A stretch of 64,000 nucleotides of DNA from Ottowia beijingensis (GTDB taxonomy: Bacteria > Pseudomonadota > Gammaproteobacteria > Burkholderiales > Burkholderiaceae_C), in assembly GCF_013423955.1 (NCBI RefSeq), contig NZ_JACCKX010000001.1:1054001-1118000 (forward strand), read 5' to 3'. The notes below the pieces were generated by a model, which was not told the origin of the DNA, did not search any database, and saw nothing but the letters and a program-made list of their open reading frames with translations. Each line of letters begins with the position of its first letter. The stretch's first letter is position 1. Both the position numbers and the translations under genes were made by a program. Shown here one piece after another: positions 24,447 to 33,253 of the stretch.

Positions 24447-24904
24447 CTAGCCGCCGCAGCCGCCCAGGGTGACCTTGACTTCCTTCTTGGCGTAGTGCGC
24501 CTTGCCGTCGGCGGTGATGGCCACGGCGTAGACGTCGGAAGACTCGCCCATCTTGGCGCGGGTGGCAAAGCTGGCGTCCACCTCGGGCGTCACGTTGAAC
24601 ACGGCGACCAGCGCGTTGGGGTTCTTTTCGACCAGCAGCAGCAGCTGCTTGACGTTGGGCAGCGTGCTGGCCACGGCCAGCGGCACGACGGCGCCGTTCT
24701 CGGCGATGTCGGGCGCGGTCAGCGTCACGCCGGCGTCAGCCGCGGGGCGCCGCTGGCGCCCAGTGCCTTGAGGGCGTCGTTCAGGCTCTTGGCATCGAAA
24801 GCGGCCTTGTTGAAGGCCAGCGCGTATTGCGGGAACAGGCCGGTGCCGGCCAGCAGACCCGCCACCACGGCGCTCTGCTTGAGGGTTTGTCGACGTGTCT
24901 GCAT
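24447..24904 (-). CDS. soxY: Sulfur carrier protein SoxY, one apparent frameshift
   Basis: The ATG at 24904 opens MQTRRQTLKQSAVVAGLLAGTGLFPQYALA, a Tat-type signal (RRQTLK). The mature part (FNKAAFDAKSLNDALKALGA...ADAGVTLTAPDIAENGAVVPLAVAS) ends KVTLGGCGG, the conserved tail whose cysteine binds the substrate on a flexible arm. One extra base near 24748 (GCGCCCCGCGG) joins the two halves. Repaired length is 152 residues. Downstream partner soxZ lies past an LR element. Confidence 0.93.
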
Positions 24905-24971
24905 CGTACTTCTCCTGTAAATAAGTGAATGCTAATGCTTGAGCGGAAAGCGCACATGGGGAAAATCCCCA

Positions 24972-24991
24972 GCACACCCCGAAGGGTGTGC
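24972..24991 (-). terminator. Hairpin between soxD and soxY
   Basis: GCACACCC pairs with GGGTGTGC around CGAA. The following GGGGATTTTCC on the minus strand is only a weak T-run, so termination would be partial. Confidence 0.5.
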
Positions 24992-24996
24992 GGTCG

Positions 24997-26064
24997 TCAC
25001 CGGCTGGCGCCGGCCGCCAGCCAGGCGGCCATGGCCTTGGTGTCCTCGTCCGGCAGGGTCTGCGGCGGCATGGGGATTTCGCCCCAGACGCCGGAACCAC
25101 CGGCCTTGATCTTGCCCGCGAGGTAGTCGGTCTTGCCGTTGTACTTCTTGGCGATCTCGACGAAGCTCGGGCCCACCAGCTTGCCGTCGATGTTATGACA
25201 GGCGGTGCAGGCGTGCTTTTGCGTCAGCGCAATGGCGGCGGCGTTCGGGCTGGCGGCGCCACCCACGGGGCCGACCACCTTGACCGGGCCGGCGGCATCG
25301 CCCAGCTTGCCCTCGGCCTTGCTGGTGTCGGAGCCGCGCTGCGGGCCCACGGTGCGGTTCTGCTCGCGCAGGTTGCCGTGGGCGTCGCGGGCGTGCTCGG
25401 GCAGGCGCGAGGAGATCTTCAGCTCGGGGCAATTGGTCATGCAGGCGGTGCCCACCACGTCGGGCTTGGCGGTGCCGTTCAGTTCCTTGCCCGGCCACAT
25501 GGCGTGCGCGGTGGTCATGCCGTTGCGGTTGGGCATCTTCTGCTGCACTTCGGCGATGTTCTTGTCGGACAGCGTGAAGTTCTCGGGCACCACATGGGCC
25601 AGGTTCAGCAGGAAGGCCGTGACGGCGTACACCTCGTCGGGCTTGAGCGACTTGGGCCGATCCCAGGGCATGGCGCGGTTGATGTAGTCCCACAGCGTCG
25701 AGACGGTGGGCACCTTCATCAGGCTGGTGCGGCCGGGGTAGTCGGTGCGCGTCAGGTTGGCCACGCGGCCGGTCTTCACGTCCTCGGCCGTGGTGCCGCC
25801 CACCAGCGGGGTGAACACCGAGTTGGATTCGGCGAAGAAGCCGTGGCAGCTGGCGCACTTGCTTTCCCAGATGTCCTGGCCGGCGGCGACCGAGCCGCTG
25901 CCGGGCGGCAGGCCCTTGAAGTCGGGGCGCACGTCGATGTCCCAGGCCGCCACTTCCTTGGGCGTGGCGGCGCGGCCGATGCCGGGGAACTTGTCCTGCG
26001 CCAGCGCCGGCAGGGCAAAGGCGGCCAGCAGCAGCGTGGCGAGCGCTTTACGAGAGCTGGACAT
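24997..26064 (-). CDS. soxD: Sulfur dehydrogenase diheme cytochrome c subunit SoxD
   Basis: 355 residues with signal peptide MSSSRKALATLLLAAFALPALA. Two c-type heme sites: SKCASCHGFF near residue 75 and HACTACHNIDGKLVGPSF near residue 290, with the SoxD body between (PTVSTLWDYINRAMPWDRPKSLKPDEVYAVTAFLLNLAHVV). It takes electrons from the molybdenum subunit SoxC during oxidation of the SoxY-bound sulfane sulfur. It overlaps the end of soxC by 17 bp, so the two subunits are translationally coupled. Intact. Confidence 0.96.
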   Translation of the reverse strand: MSSSRKALATLLLAAFALPALAQDKFPGIGRAATPKEVAAWDIDVRPDFKGLPPGSGSVAAGQDIWESKCASCHGFFAESNSVFTPLVGGTTAEDVKTGRVANLTRTDYPGRTSLMKVPTVSTLWDYINRAMPWDRPKSLKPDEVYAVTAFLLNLAHVVPENFTLSDKNIAEVQQKMPNRNGMTTAHAMWPGKELNGTAKPDVVGTACMTNCPELKISSRLPEHARDAHGNLREQNRTVGPQRGSDTSKAEGKLGDAAGPVKVVGPVGGAASPNAAAIALTQKHACTACHNIDGKLVGPSFVEIAKKYNGKTDYLAGKIKAGGSGVWGEIPMPPQTLPDEDTKAMAAWLAAGASR

Positions 26065-27424
26065 TCTTCACCTCGCCGTTTTCCTGCACCAACCACGACT
26101 GGATGGCATTGTTGTGATAGATGGAGCGGTTGCCGCGCACGTCGCGCAGCTGCTTGTAGTTGGGTTGCACGTAGCCGGTGTCGTCCATCGCGCGGCTCTG
26201 CACGATGGTGGGCTTGCCGTCCCACACCCAGTCGAGGTTGAAGCGCGTGAGGCACTTGTCAAGCACCGGCGTCTCGAGCCGCGCATTGCGCCAGCTGCGC
26301 CCGCCGTCGACGGACACGTCGACGCGCTTGATCTTGCCGCGGCCCGACCAGGCCAGGCCGCTGATGTTGTAGAAGCCCTTGTCGAGCAGCACCTGGCCGC
26401 CCGAGGGCGTGGTGATGACGCTCTTGCACTCCTGGATGCTGGTGTACTGGCGGTGCGTGCCGTCGGGCATCAGGTCGACGTAGTGGATGGCCTCGTCCTT
26501 CGTCGCCCAGGGCTGGTCGCCCACTTCGACGCGGCGCAGGTATTTCACCCAGCTCACGCCCTGCACGCCCGGCACCACCAGGCGCAGCGGGTAGCCGTTC
26601 TCGGGGCGCAGCATCTCGCCGTTCTGGCCGTAGGCGACCAGCACCTGGCCGCTGGTGACCAGACTCATGGGGATGGTGCGCGTCATGCTGGAGCCGTCGG
26701 CGCCTTCGGCCAGCACGAATTTGCCGCCCTTGAGGTCGGCGCCGGCCAGCTCCAGCAGCGTGATCAGCGGCACGCCGGTGAACTCGCTGCACGACAGCAT
26801 GCCGTGCGTGTACTGGCAGGTGGGCACGGCCACGTTGCCCCACTCCATGCCGGTGTTGGCACCGCACTCGATGAAGTAGAAGCGGCTGACGCTGGGCAGG
26901 CGCATCAGTTCGTCCATGGTGAACACCTTGGGCGTCTTGACCATGCCATTGACCATGAAGCGGTGCTGCGCCGGATCGACGTCCCACCAGCCCTGGTGGT
27001 GGCGCTCGAAGTGCAGGCCGCTGGGCGTGACGATGCCGAACAGCGACTGCAGCGGCGCGAACGACACCGACGACTGGGTGGATTGCGTCAGGCCGGGGCT
27101 CTGGCGGCGCTGCACGTTGCCCTCGAACTTCGAGGGCAGGCCGTAGCCGTCGGTCACCACGGGCTGGCCCAGGCCGGTGCTGTGCGCCGGCAGGTTCAGG
27201 ATGGCCGGGTCGCCGTCGGCGGCCGCGGTCTGCGCCGTGGCGCGTGCGGCAGCACCACCGGCCAGTGCGGCGGCAAAGGCACCGCGGATGAAGTCACGCC
27301 GGCCGCGCTTGCCCTCGGCAAACACGGTGCGGACACCGGTCTGGTCGAGAAAGCTCTCGGGCGCCTTGCGCAGGCGCCCGCGGTCCAGGCTGGCTGGAGC
27401 GGGTTGAAGTTGGTCGTCTGCCAT
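26048..27424 (-). CDS. soxC: Sulfur dehydrogenase molybdenum subunit SoxC
   Basis: 458 residues. Tat signal (GRRDFIRGAFAAALAGGAAARATAQ) after a 40-residue pro-region typical of SoxC. The molybdopterin domain follows (FYFIECGANTGMEWGNVAVPTCQYTHGMLSCSEFTGVPLITLL) with the molybdenum cysteine in this segment, then the Mo-Co dimerisation domain (WSGRGKIKRVDVSVDGGRSWRNARL, FNLDWVWDGKPTIVQSRAMDDTG). SoxCD removes six electrons from the SoxY-bound sulfur so that thiosulfate goes fully to sulfate without sulfur globules. Start ATG 27424. First gene of soxCDYZAXB. Confidence 0.96.
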   Translation of the reverse strand: MADDQLQPAPASLDRGRLRKAPESFLDQTGVRTVFAEGKRGRRDFIRGAFAAALAGGAAARATAQTAAADGDPAILNLPAHSTGLGQPVVTDGYGLPSKFEGNVQRRQSPGLTQSTQSSVSFAPLQSLFGIVTPSGLHFERHHQGWWDVDPAQHRFMVNGMVKTPKVFTMDELMRLPSVSRFYFIECGANTGMEWGNVAVPTCQYTHGMLSCSEFTGVPLITLLELAGADLKGGKFVLAEGADGSSMTRTIPMSLVTSGQVLVAYGQNGEMLRPENGYPLRLVVPGVQGVSWVKYLRRVEVGDQPWATKDEAIHYVDLMPDGTHRQYTSIQECKSVITTPSGGQVLLDKGFYNISGLAWSGRGKIKRVDVSVDGGRSWRNARLETPVLDKCLTRFNLDWVWDGKPTIVQSRAMDDTGYVQPNYKQLRDVRGNRSIYHNNAIQSWLVQENGEVKNVQLS

Positions 27425-27538
27425 GGGTTTGAAAATTTGTATATGCGCAAGCGCTGATATTAACGCTGATTGACCCTGCCACGGGCCGGGGTTATCCCGA
27501 GGGCGACAGCACTTGACGGCGCGGCAGAACGGCAGCAG

Positions 27539-27874
27539 TCAATCCGCGAAGCGGTAGTGGTCGCGGTTGAGCACGGCGGCGACCGAGGTCACCTCTTCGG
27601 GGAACAGGCCCAGGTTCAGCTCGGTGTTGCACTGCTCGACCATGCCGCGCAGCAGGCCCGCGGTGTTGATGCGCCCCTTGGGCCGGTAGATGGCGTTGCC
27701 GGCGTCGGCCCACTTCTTGGCGTGGCACTCGCTGCACTTGTTCTCGGCGATCAGCTTTTCGCCCAGCTTCAGGTCGGCCTCCTTGAAGATGGCCGGGCCT
27801 TGCGCGGCAGCGCCCAGGCTGACGCCAGCCAGCGCGGCCAGTGCCAGGGTGCGGATGCGGGGAAGGTGCTTCAT
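27539..27874 (-). CDS. Small periplasmic c-type cytochrome
   Basis: 111 residues from ATG 27874 with AAGGAGA nine bases upstream. Signal peptide (MKHLPRIRTLALAALAGVSLGAAAQ), then one heme site NKCSECHAKKW and a short C-terminal part (NTAGLLRGMVEQCNTELNLGLFPEEVTSVAAVLNRDHYRF). It is probably an electron acceptor for the Sox enzymes. It stands upstream of soxC on the same strand with a gap of 114 bp, so may share a promoter. Not a recognised Sox subunit. Confidence 0.85.
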   Translation of the reverse strand: MKHLPRIRTLALAALAGVSLGAAAQGPAIFKEADLKLGEKLIAENKCSECHAKKWADAGNAIYRPKGRINTAGLLRGMVEQCNTELNLGLFPEEVTSVAAVLNRDHYRFAD

Positions 27875-27947
27875 GCTGGTCTCCTTGGTGCAGCTTGCGG
27901 GGCAGCCCGCTTCAGGGCCGGACTCTGTTTTTATAGTGGCCTGCGCT

Positions 27948-28024
27948 TGTCTGCAAACAATTTCAAGACAAAAGTATCTGAAATCGTTGTATATCAAGCG
28001 CTGGCAGCTATCTTTTTGCTTGAT
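27948..28024 (+). repeat. SR short repeat, longer variant
   Basis: CTGAAATCGTTGTATATCAA then GCGCTGGCAGCTATC, as in the copies near 4716 and 43345. Confidence 0.75.
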
Positions 28025-28030
28025 CATCAC

Positions 28031-28107
28031 CAAGTCTCAGAGGGGCGCGGACCGCATCCGCTGTGTGGGAGCGGGCTTGCCCGCTCCACAACACGGTCTG
28101 AGACTTG
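28031..28107. repeat. REP-like palindrome nested in an inverted repeat
   Basis: Outer arms CAAGTCTCAGA and TCTGAGACTTG match perfectly (11 bp). Inside lies GTGTGGGAGCGGGCTTGCCC followed by GCTCCACAACAC. The core GGAGCGGGCTTGCCCGC is the REP sequence known from fluorescent pseudomonads. Confidence 0.7.
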
Positions 28108-28127
28108 TTTTCAATGTACCCAACCCA

Positions 28128-28624
28128 TCAACCGGCCGCCACCGCCTTGCGCGCCTGCGTCAGCCGGTTGTCCAGGTAGGCGGCGTAGAAGTCGGGCGAG
28201 CCGCCCACCAGGCGCTCGGCCACTTCCTTGCCGCCGGGGCCAGGAACAGCACCGTCGGCGCGATCTTCACGTCCCAGCCGCTCACCAGCGAGTTGTGCGT
28301 GATGGGCTCGCCCTGCAGGGTGCGCGTGCCCGCGGGGCTGAGCATGTCGACCTGCACCACGTGCAGCCCCTCCTGCGCGCGCATCGGCGCCAGGTAGTTG
28401 TTGCGCACCTCGTCGCACCACGGGCAGCGGTGCAGGCTGACCATGACGACCAGTGGCTGCCGCGCCTTCAGCGCACGGGCCAGTTCGTCCTTCAGCGAGG
28501 TGGACAGCGGCAGCTTGCCCGCCGCCTGCACGCTGCCCGCGCCGGCGCCCAGCACCAGCGCGCCCAGCGCCTGCAAACCCCGGCGGCGCGAGCAGCGCAG
28601 GTGATCGTCGGCGTTCACGTTCAT
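28128..28624 (-). CDS. soxW: Periplasmic thioredoxin-like protein SoxW, one apparent frameshift
   Basis: Signal region (CSRRRGLQALGALVLGAGAGSVQA) and thioredoxin fold: ALKARQPLVVMVSLHRCPWCDEVRNNYLAP has a CPWC redox pair near residue 72; KIAPTVLFLAP carries the cis-proline. One extra C in a C4 run near 28243 continues it as GGKEVAERLVGGSPDFYAAYLDNRL. Repaired length about 165 residues. SoxW proteins keep the Sox carrier thiols reduced with SoxV/CcdA partners. The ATG overlaps the soxH stop (ATGA). Confidence 0.85.
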
Positions 28625-29601
28625 TCCGGGTCGTGCTCCATCAGCAGGTAGGTGTTGTAGGCGTTCATGCGGTTGGCGGGGCCGAACAGCGGCAGGTGCT
28701 CGTACTGGCTCCAGTCGGTGGCCTTGTAGGCTTCGTCGAAGGGCGTCATGTCGCGCGCGGCGGCGCCCATGGTCTTGCGCAGGTAGATGAGGTAGTCGCG
28801 CGTGAGCTGCATGTCCTTGCGCGCCTCGGTGGAGACCGGGCCGTGGCCGGGGATGATGACGCTGGTGTCGAAGGCCAGCAGCTTGTCGAGCGAGACGATC
28901 CAGTTGCGGCTGTCGGCCTGGCCGACAAACGGGATGCGGCTGCGGAACACCAGGTCGCCCGCGTACAGCACCTTGCGGCCCGGCAGGTACACCGCCAGGT
29001 CTTCGGGCGTGTGGGCGGGGCCCACGGGCTGCAGCACCAGTTGCGTGTCGCCCAGCGCCAGCTCGCGGCGGCTGTCGATCCACTCGGTGGCGGCGACCAG
29101 GCGGGTCTTGTCGTCGATCCACGGCGCCAGCTCGTCGCGCGAAGCCTGCAGGCGCAGGCGCGCGGTGTCGGCGTGCAGGTATTCGCGCCCGGCCTGGTGC
29201 GCGATGATCTTGGCGCCGGCCTGCTCGAACACCTGCAGGCCGTACACGTGGTCGGCGTGGTAGTGCGTGACGATCACGTGCGTCACCTTCTGCGGCGTGA
29301 CCTTCCTGATCTCGGCCAGCAGGCGCTCGGCCAGCGCGGGCGAGCCCAGCGCGTCGACCACCACCACGCCGGCCGAGGTGACGATGAAGCCCGCGTTGGA
29401 GATGAAGTTGGCATTGGCCGGCGAGCCCAGCGCCGACAGGCCCTCGACATACCAGCAGCCGGGCGCGGCCTCGCGCGCCGTCATCTCGGGCGGAGCGGCC
29501 TGCGCGCCGGCGTCCGAGTAGCGCGCCCACGCCATGCCACCGAAGGCCACGCAGGCGCAGCGCTGAAGAAGTTGACGGCGATCAATCACAGGCTGCATCA
29601 T
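28621..29601 (-). CDS. soxH: Metallo-beta-lactamase fold protein SoxH
   Basis: 326 residues. Signal peptide (QLLQRCACVAFGGMAWARYSDAGAQA), then the zinc hydrolase motif THYHADHVYG near residue 117, VGPAHTPEDLAVYLPGRKVLYAGDLVF (third ligand His and bridging Asp) and IIPGHGPVS. This is the SoxH / quinoprotein-relay-associated metallohydrolase group. Its reaction is unknown; the periplasmic location and sox linkage suggest a thioester or persulfide substrate. Coupled to soxW downstream and divergent from soxT across 44 bp. Two adjacent ATGs (29601, 29598). Confidence 0.9.
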   Translation of the reverse strand: MMQPVIDRRQLLQRCACVAFGGMAWARYSDAGAQAAPPEMTAREAAPGCWYVEGLSALGSPANANFISNAGFIVTSAGVVVVDALGSPALAERLLAEIRKVTPQKVTHVIVTHYHADHVYGLQVFEQAGAKIIAHQAGREYLHADTARLRLQASRDELAPWIDDKTRLVAATEWIDSRRELALGDTQLVLQPVGPAHTPEDLAVYLPGRKVLYAGDLVFRSRIPFVGQADSRNWIVSLDKLLAFDTSVIIPGHGPVSTEARKDMQLTRDYLIYLRKTMGAAARDMTPFDEAYKATDWSQYEHLPLFGPANRMNAYNTYLLMEHDPE

Positions 29602-29612
29602 CCGCTCTTACT

Positions 29613-29633
29613 ATTCATAAGTTATTGCTGAAT
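29613..29633. promoter_or_regulatory. Candidate operator between soxH and soxT
   Basis: AT-rich gap with ATTCA, eleven bases, TGAAT. Position and symmetry suit a site for the ArsR-type regulator at 33254-33603; spacing differs from published sulfide-sensor operators. Confidence 0.35.
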
Positions 29634-29645
29634 TAATTATTGGCC

Positions 29646-30753
29646 ATGGTGACGGAACTGGCAAGCTGGGTGGAAACCTATGGCACCGCTTCGGTGCTGG
29701 CAGTGGGCGGCGCCTTCATCGGCGTGCTGTTCGGCTTCTTCGCGCAGCGCTCGCGCTTTGCCTGCGCGCGGCGGTGATCGAGTTCTGGCACGGCAAGTTC
29801 GGCGAGAAACTCTCGGTCTGGCTGCTGGCGTTTTCCAGCGCGCTGATCCTGGTGCAGGGCTTGATCCTGCTGGGCTGGCTGGACGTGAGCAGCGCGCGCC
29901 AGCTGGCCAACCGCGGCAGCCTGTCGGGGGCGCTGGTGGGCGGGCTGCTGTTCGGCGTCGGCATGATCATGACGCGCGGCTGCGCCAGCCGGCTGCTGGT
30001 GCTGTCGGCCAACGGCAACCTGCGCGCGCTGCTGTCGGGGCTGGTGTTCGCCGTCACCGCGCAGGCCGCGCTGGCGGGCAGCCTGGCGCCGCTGCGCACC
30101 GAAATCTCCGGCTGGTGGACGGTGGACGGCGGCGCCGCACGCGACGTGCTGGCGCGCGTGGGCGCCGGCAACGTCGACGGCCTGGTGTTCGGCCTGCTGT
30201 GGCTGGTGGTGGCCATCATCTTCTCGGTGCGCAGCGGCAACCGGCTGTGGATGTGGATCGGCGGCCTGGGCACCGGCCTGGCCGTGGCAGCCGCCTGGTG
30301 GTTCAGCTACGCGGTGTCGCAGGCCAGCTTCGACGCGGTGCAGATCCAAGGCCTCACCTTCAGCGGCCCCTCGGCCGAGTGGCTGATGCGCGTGCTGGCA
30401 GCCCGGCGCCGGCCTTCGGCTTCGACGCCGGCATGCTGCCGGGCGTATTCGTGGGCTCGTTCATCGGCGCGCTGGTGGGGCGCGAGTTCAAGGTCGAGGG
30501 CTTCAAGGACGGCTACAGCATGGCGCGCTACATCGTCGGCGCCATGGCCATGGGCTTCGGCAGCATGCTGGCCGGCGGCTGCGCCGTGGGTGCGGGCATG
30601 ACGGGCGGCGCCATCTTCGCCCTCACCGCCTGGCTCACGCTGCTGGGCATGTGGGCCGGCGCCGGGCTGATGGACCGCGTGCTGGCCGAGCCGGTGCACA
30701 CCGCGCAACCGGCCACGCAACAGGCGCCGGTGGTGGTGCCGGTGGCCCCTTGA
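29646..30753 (+). CDS. soxT: YeeE/YedE family sulfur transporter SoxT, two apparent frameshifts
   Basis: MVTELASWVETYGTASVLAVGGAFIGVLFGFFAQRSRFACA, then AAVIEFWHGKFGEKLSVWLLAFSSALILVQ, RGCASRLLVLSANGNLRALLSG and, after a second shift, FGFDAGMLPGVFVGSFIGALVGREF and GGCAVGAGMTGGAIFALTAW. The paired GCxxGxG-type and RGCASR cysteine motifs within about nine membrane segments are those of thiosulfate/sulfur-transporting YeeE (TsuA) proteins. One extra base near 29760 and another near 30405 give about 369 residues, normal size. It is divergent from soxH and may move thiosulfate or a sulfane-sulfur species across the inner membrane. Confidence 0.88.
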
Positions 30754-30758
30754 AGATT

Positions 30759-30823
30759 ACTGGTCAAATCGGCCTTCAGCGCTTATCCAGCAAGCGCTGG
30801 CAGCTATCGATTCAGTAGCTACT
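30759..30823 (-). repeat. SR short repeat
   Basis: TCAAATCGGCCTTCAGCGC, CCAGCAAGCGCTGGCAGCTA. It lies between the convergent soxT and cytochrome genes. Confidence 0.85.
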
Positions 30824-31423
30824 TGCCGGTCAGGTATTCCGCCACGGCGGCCATCTCGAGCGCGGTCATCTTCTCGACCACGGTGTGCATCACCGCGTTG
30901 TCGTTGTTGCGCTCGCGCTTGTTGAACTGCTTGAGCTGGTTGTCCAGGTACGCCGCGTGCTGCCCGGCCAGGCGCGGCAGCGCGTTGCTGCCGGCACCTT
31001 CAGGGCCGTGGCAGCTGGCGCACGAGGGCACGCCGCTGAACTTGTTGCCCTGGTGGTAGATGTACTGGCCGACGGCGGCGAGCTGCGTGTCCTTGGCCGC
31101 CTCCTTGTGCGCCGGCCGGCTGGCGTAGAACTGGCCCAGCGCCGCCATGTCCTCGGGCGAGAGATCGGTCACCATGTTGGCCATGGCGCTGCTCTTGCGC
31201 TTGCCGCTCTTGAAGTTTTCGAGCTGCTTGGCGATGTACTCGGCGTTCTGCCCCGCCAGGCGCGGAAACACCTCGCTGGCCGATTCGCCCTCGGCGCCGT
31301 GGCACAGGAAGCACGAGCCGCCGATGATCTTCTTGGCGCGCGCCTCGTCGGCGTGGGCGGGCGCCAGCTCGCCACCATCAATGCCGCCAGAACCAGAACG
31401 GGGCCGAAGGGCTGTGTGCGCAT
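30819..31423 (-). CDS. Diheme cytochrome c (c4-like), one apparent frameshift
   Basis: [19 protein letters not shown] is a signal peptide from ATG 31423. One extra base near 31373 continues it as [50 protein letters not shown]. The second heme is in [34 protein letters not shown]. The two similar halves, each with a PRLAGQ segment carrying the distal-side region, are those of cytochrome c4. Repaired length about 201 residues. Probably passes electrons from sulfide or thiosulfate oxidation to an oxidase. It follows fccB on the same strand. Confidence 0.88.
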
Positions 31424-31492
31424 GAAGTGAACCTCGAAAAGTCTTTCATCAAAAAGGGGCGCCATGCGCCCCGGTTGCAGTGCCGCCCGGCA

Positions 31493-32776
31493 TCAGGCCA
31501 AGGTATCAGCCCAGATGTTGCGTGCCCAGGCCATGGCGTACTTGCCCTCCAGCTCGCTGGCGGCCACCGACACGCCGCCCGAGCCCGGCACGGCCAGCAT
31601 GGTCTGCTTCTCGGCGTCGTAGCGGTGCACGCTGGCCACGTGCACCACGTCGGTGTCGCTCACGAAGCTGTAGCAGGTGTTGTTGTAGATCGGCAGCGCG
31701 TTGGGCGCGCGGCCGGCCAGCAGCGCCACGATGGCGGCCGCCGCCACCTTGCCGTGCTGGTTGGCCATGTGGCCCGACTTGGGCATGCCGGGTGCGATCT
31801 GCAGCGCATCGCCCAGGATGTGGATGTTCTTGGCGGCCTTGGATTCCATGGTCAGCCAGTCGACCTCGCACCAGCGCTTGTTGGCGGTGGTCAGGCCGGC
31901 GTTGTGGGCGATGTCGCCCGCGCGCTGCGGCGGCACCACGTTCAGCACCTGGGCCTTGATGTCGTCGTTGAACTCGAACTTGAGCGTGCCGGTGGCGGCA
32001 TCGACGTCGGTCAGCGCGTGCTTGGGCCGGTAGTCGATGATGCCCTTGTAGCGGTCGGCCCAGGCTTTCTTGAACAGTGCGCCCTTGGAGGTCACGTCGT
32101 CGTTGGCGTCGAGGATCAGCACCTTGGACTTGGGCTTGGCCTTGCTGAAGTAATACGCCACCTGGCAGGCGCGCTCGTACGGGCCGGGCGGGCAGCGGTA
32201 GGGTGCCAGCGGAATGGCCAGCGCGTACACGCCGCCGTCGGGCATGGCCTCGAGCTGCTGGCGCAGCGCCACGGTCTGCGCGCCGGCCTTCCAGGAGTGC
32301 AGCACCCTGTCCTGCGCGCCGGGCTTCTTCAGGCCGGGCAGCGCATCGGGCATGAAGTCGATGCCGGGCGACAGCACCAGGCGGTCGTAGCTCAGCGTGG
32401 TGCCGCCGGCCAGGCGCACCTGGCGCTTGTCGGCGTCGATGGCGACGGCGCGGTCCTTGACGATCTTCACGCCATGGCGCCTGGCCAGGTTGTCGTAGGG
32501 CGTGGTGATGTCGGCCATCTGCTTGCTGCCGCCCAGCACCAGGTTGGAGATGGGGCAGGAAACGAAGGCATCGCCCGGTTCGACCAGCGTGACGTTGACC
32601 TTGCCATCCGACCACATGCGGATGTACTTGGCGGCGGTGGCACCGCCATAGCCGCCGCCGACGACCACGACATGGCCGCCCGCACCACTGCTGGTGGAGG
32701 CACAGCCGGCGGAAAGGCCCAGCACCGATGCGGCCGAGGCGGCGGAACCCGCCTGAATGAATTGACGACGATCCAT
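31493..32776 (-). CDS. fccB: Flavocytochrome c sulfide dehydrogenase, flavin subunit
   Basis: 427 residues from ATG 32776. Tat-like leader (MDRRQFIQAGSAASAASVLGLSAGCA), FAD-binding VVVVGGGYGGATAAKYIRMW, a redox cysteine in DAFVSCPISNLVLGG (residue about 75) and a second in APYRCPPGPYERAC, matching the disulfide of FccB/SoxF. NIHILGDALQIAPGMPKSGHMANQHGKVAA is the second nucleotide-contact segment, and the C-terminal FCSD domain contains NTCYSFVSDTDVVHVASVHRYD. It oxidises sulfide to sulfane sulfur in the periplasm, with the neighbouring cytochrome as partner. Intact; 11 bp after the cytochrome gene. Confidence 0.95.
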   Translation of the reverse strand: MDRRQFIQAGSAASAASVLGLSAGCASTSSGAGGHVVVVGGGYGGATAAKYIRMWSDGKVNVTLVEPGDAFVSCPISNLVLGGSKQMADITTPYDNLARRHGVKIVKDRAVAIDADKRQVRLAGGTTLSYDRLVLSPGIDFMPDALPGLKKPGAQDRVLHSWKAGAQTVALRQQLEAMPDGGVYALAIPLAPYRCPPGPYERACQVAYYFSKAKPKSKVLILDANDDVTSKGALFKKAWADRYKGIIDYRPKHALTDVDAATGTLKFEFNDDIKAQVLNVVPPQRAGDIAHNAGLTTANKRWCEVDWLTMESKAAKNIHILGDALQIAPGMPKSGHMANQHGKVAAAAIVALLAGRAPNALPIYNNTCYSFVSDTDVVHVASVHRYDAEKQTMLAVPGSGGVSVAASELEGKYAMAWARNIWADTLA

Positions 32777-32787
32777 GGTGTGCCTCC

Positions 32788-33099
32788 TCACTTCTTCTGC
32801 GCCGCGAACCAGGCGCTGATGGCGGCCAGTTGCTCGTCGGTGTAGCCCTTGCTGAGCTGGTGCATGATGGTCGCGGGCTTGGCGCCGCTCTTGAAGTCCA
32901 TCAGCTTCTTCATCATTTCGTCCTTGTTGGCGCCCGCCAGCACCTCGTTGCCGGTCTGCGCGTGGCCGTTGGTGCCGTGGCAGGCGGCGCAGCTGGCGGC
33001 CCAGCTGCGCACCTGCAGGGGATCGACCTGCGCCTGCGCGCTGCCGGCCGCCAGGCACAGGGCCGCGGCGGCCAGGCCCGAAAACACGAAAGGTTTCAT
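32788..33099 (-). CDS. fccA: Cytochrome c subunit of sulfide dehydrogenase (FccA/SoxE-like)
   Basis: 103 residues from ATG 33099 with AGGAGGAGC upstream. Signal peptide MKPFVFSGLAAAALCLAAGSAQA, one heme site ASCAACHGTNGHAQ near residue 40, and a distal-Met region in DEMMKKLMDFKSGAKPATIMHQLSKGYTDEQLAAISAWF. Single-heme cytochromes of this type pair with FccB. First gene of fccA-fccB-cytochrome c4. Confidence 0.9.
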   Translation of the reverse strand: MKPFVFSGLAAAALCLAAGSAQAQVDPLQVRSWAASCAACHGTNGHAQTGNEVLAGANKDEMMKKLMDFKSGAKPATIMHQLSKGYTDEQLAAISAWFAAQKK

Positions 33100-33253
33100 G
33101 GATGCGCTCCTCCTGGGAAATGGGTGGTGTGGGTGCGAGCGGGCGCAAGATTCGCCGCCGCTTATATGTAAACGAATGATAGGGCGGCCCCCGCGCGGGC
33201 AGACTCGGGAATAACCCCAGCGCAACGCCACGGCGACCGCGCGTCGGCGCGCC

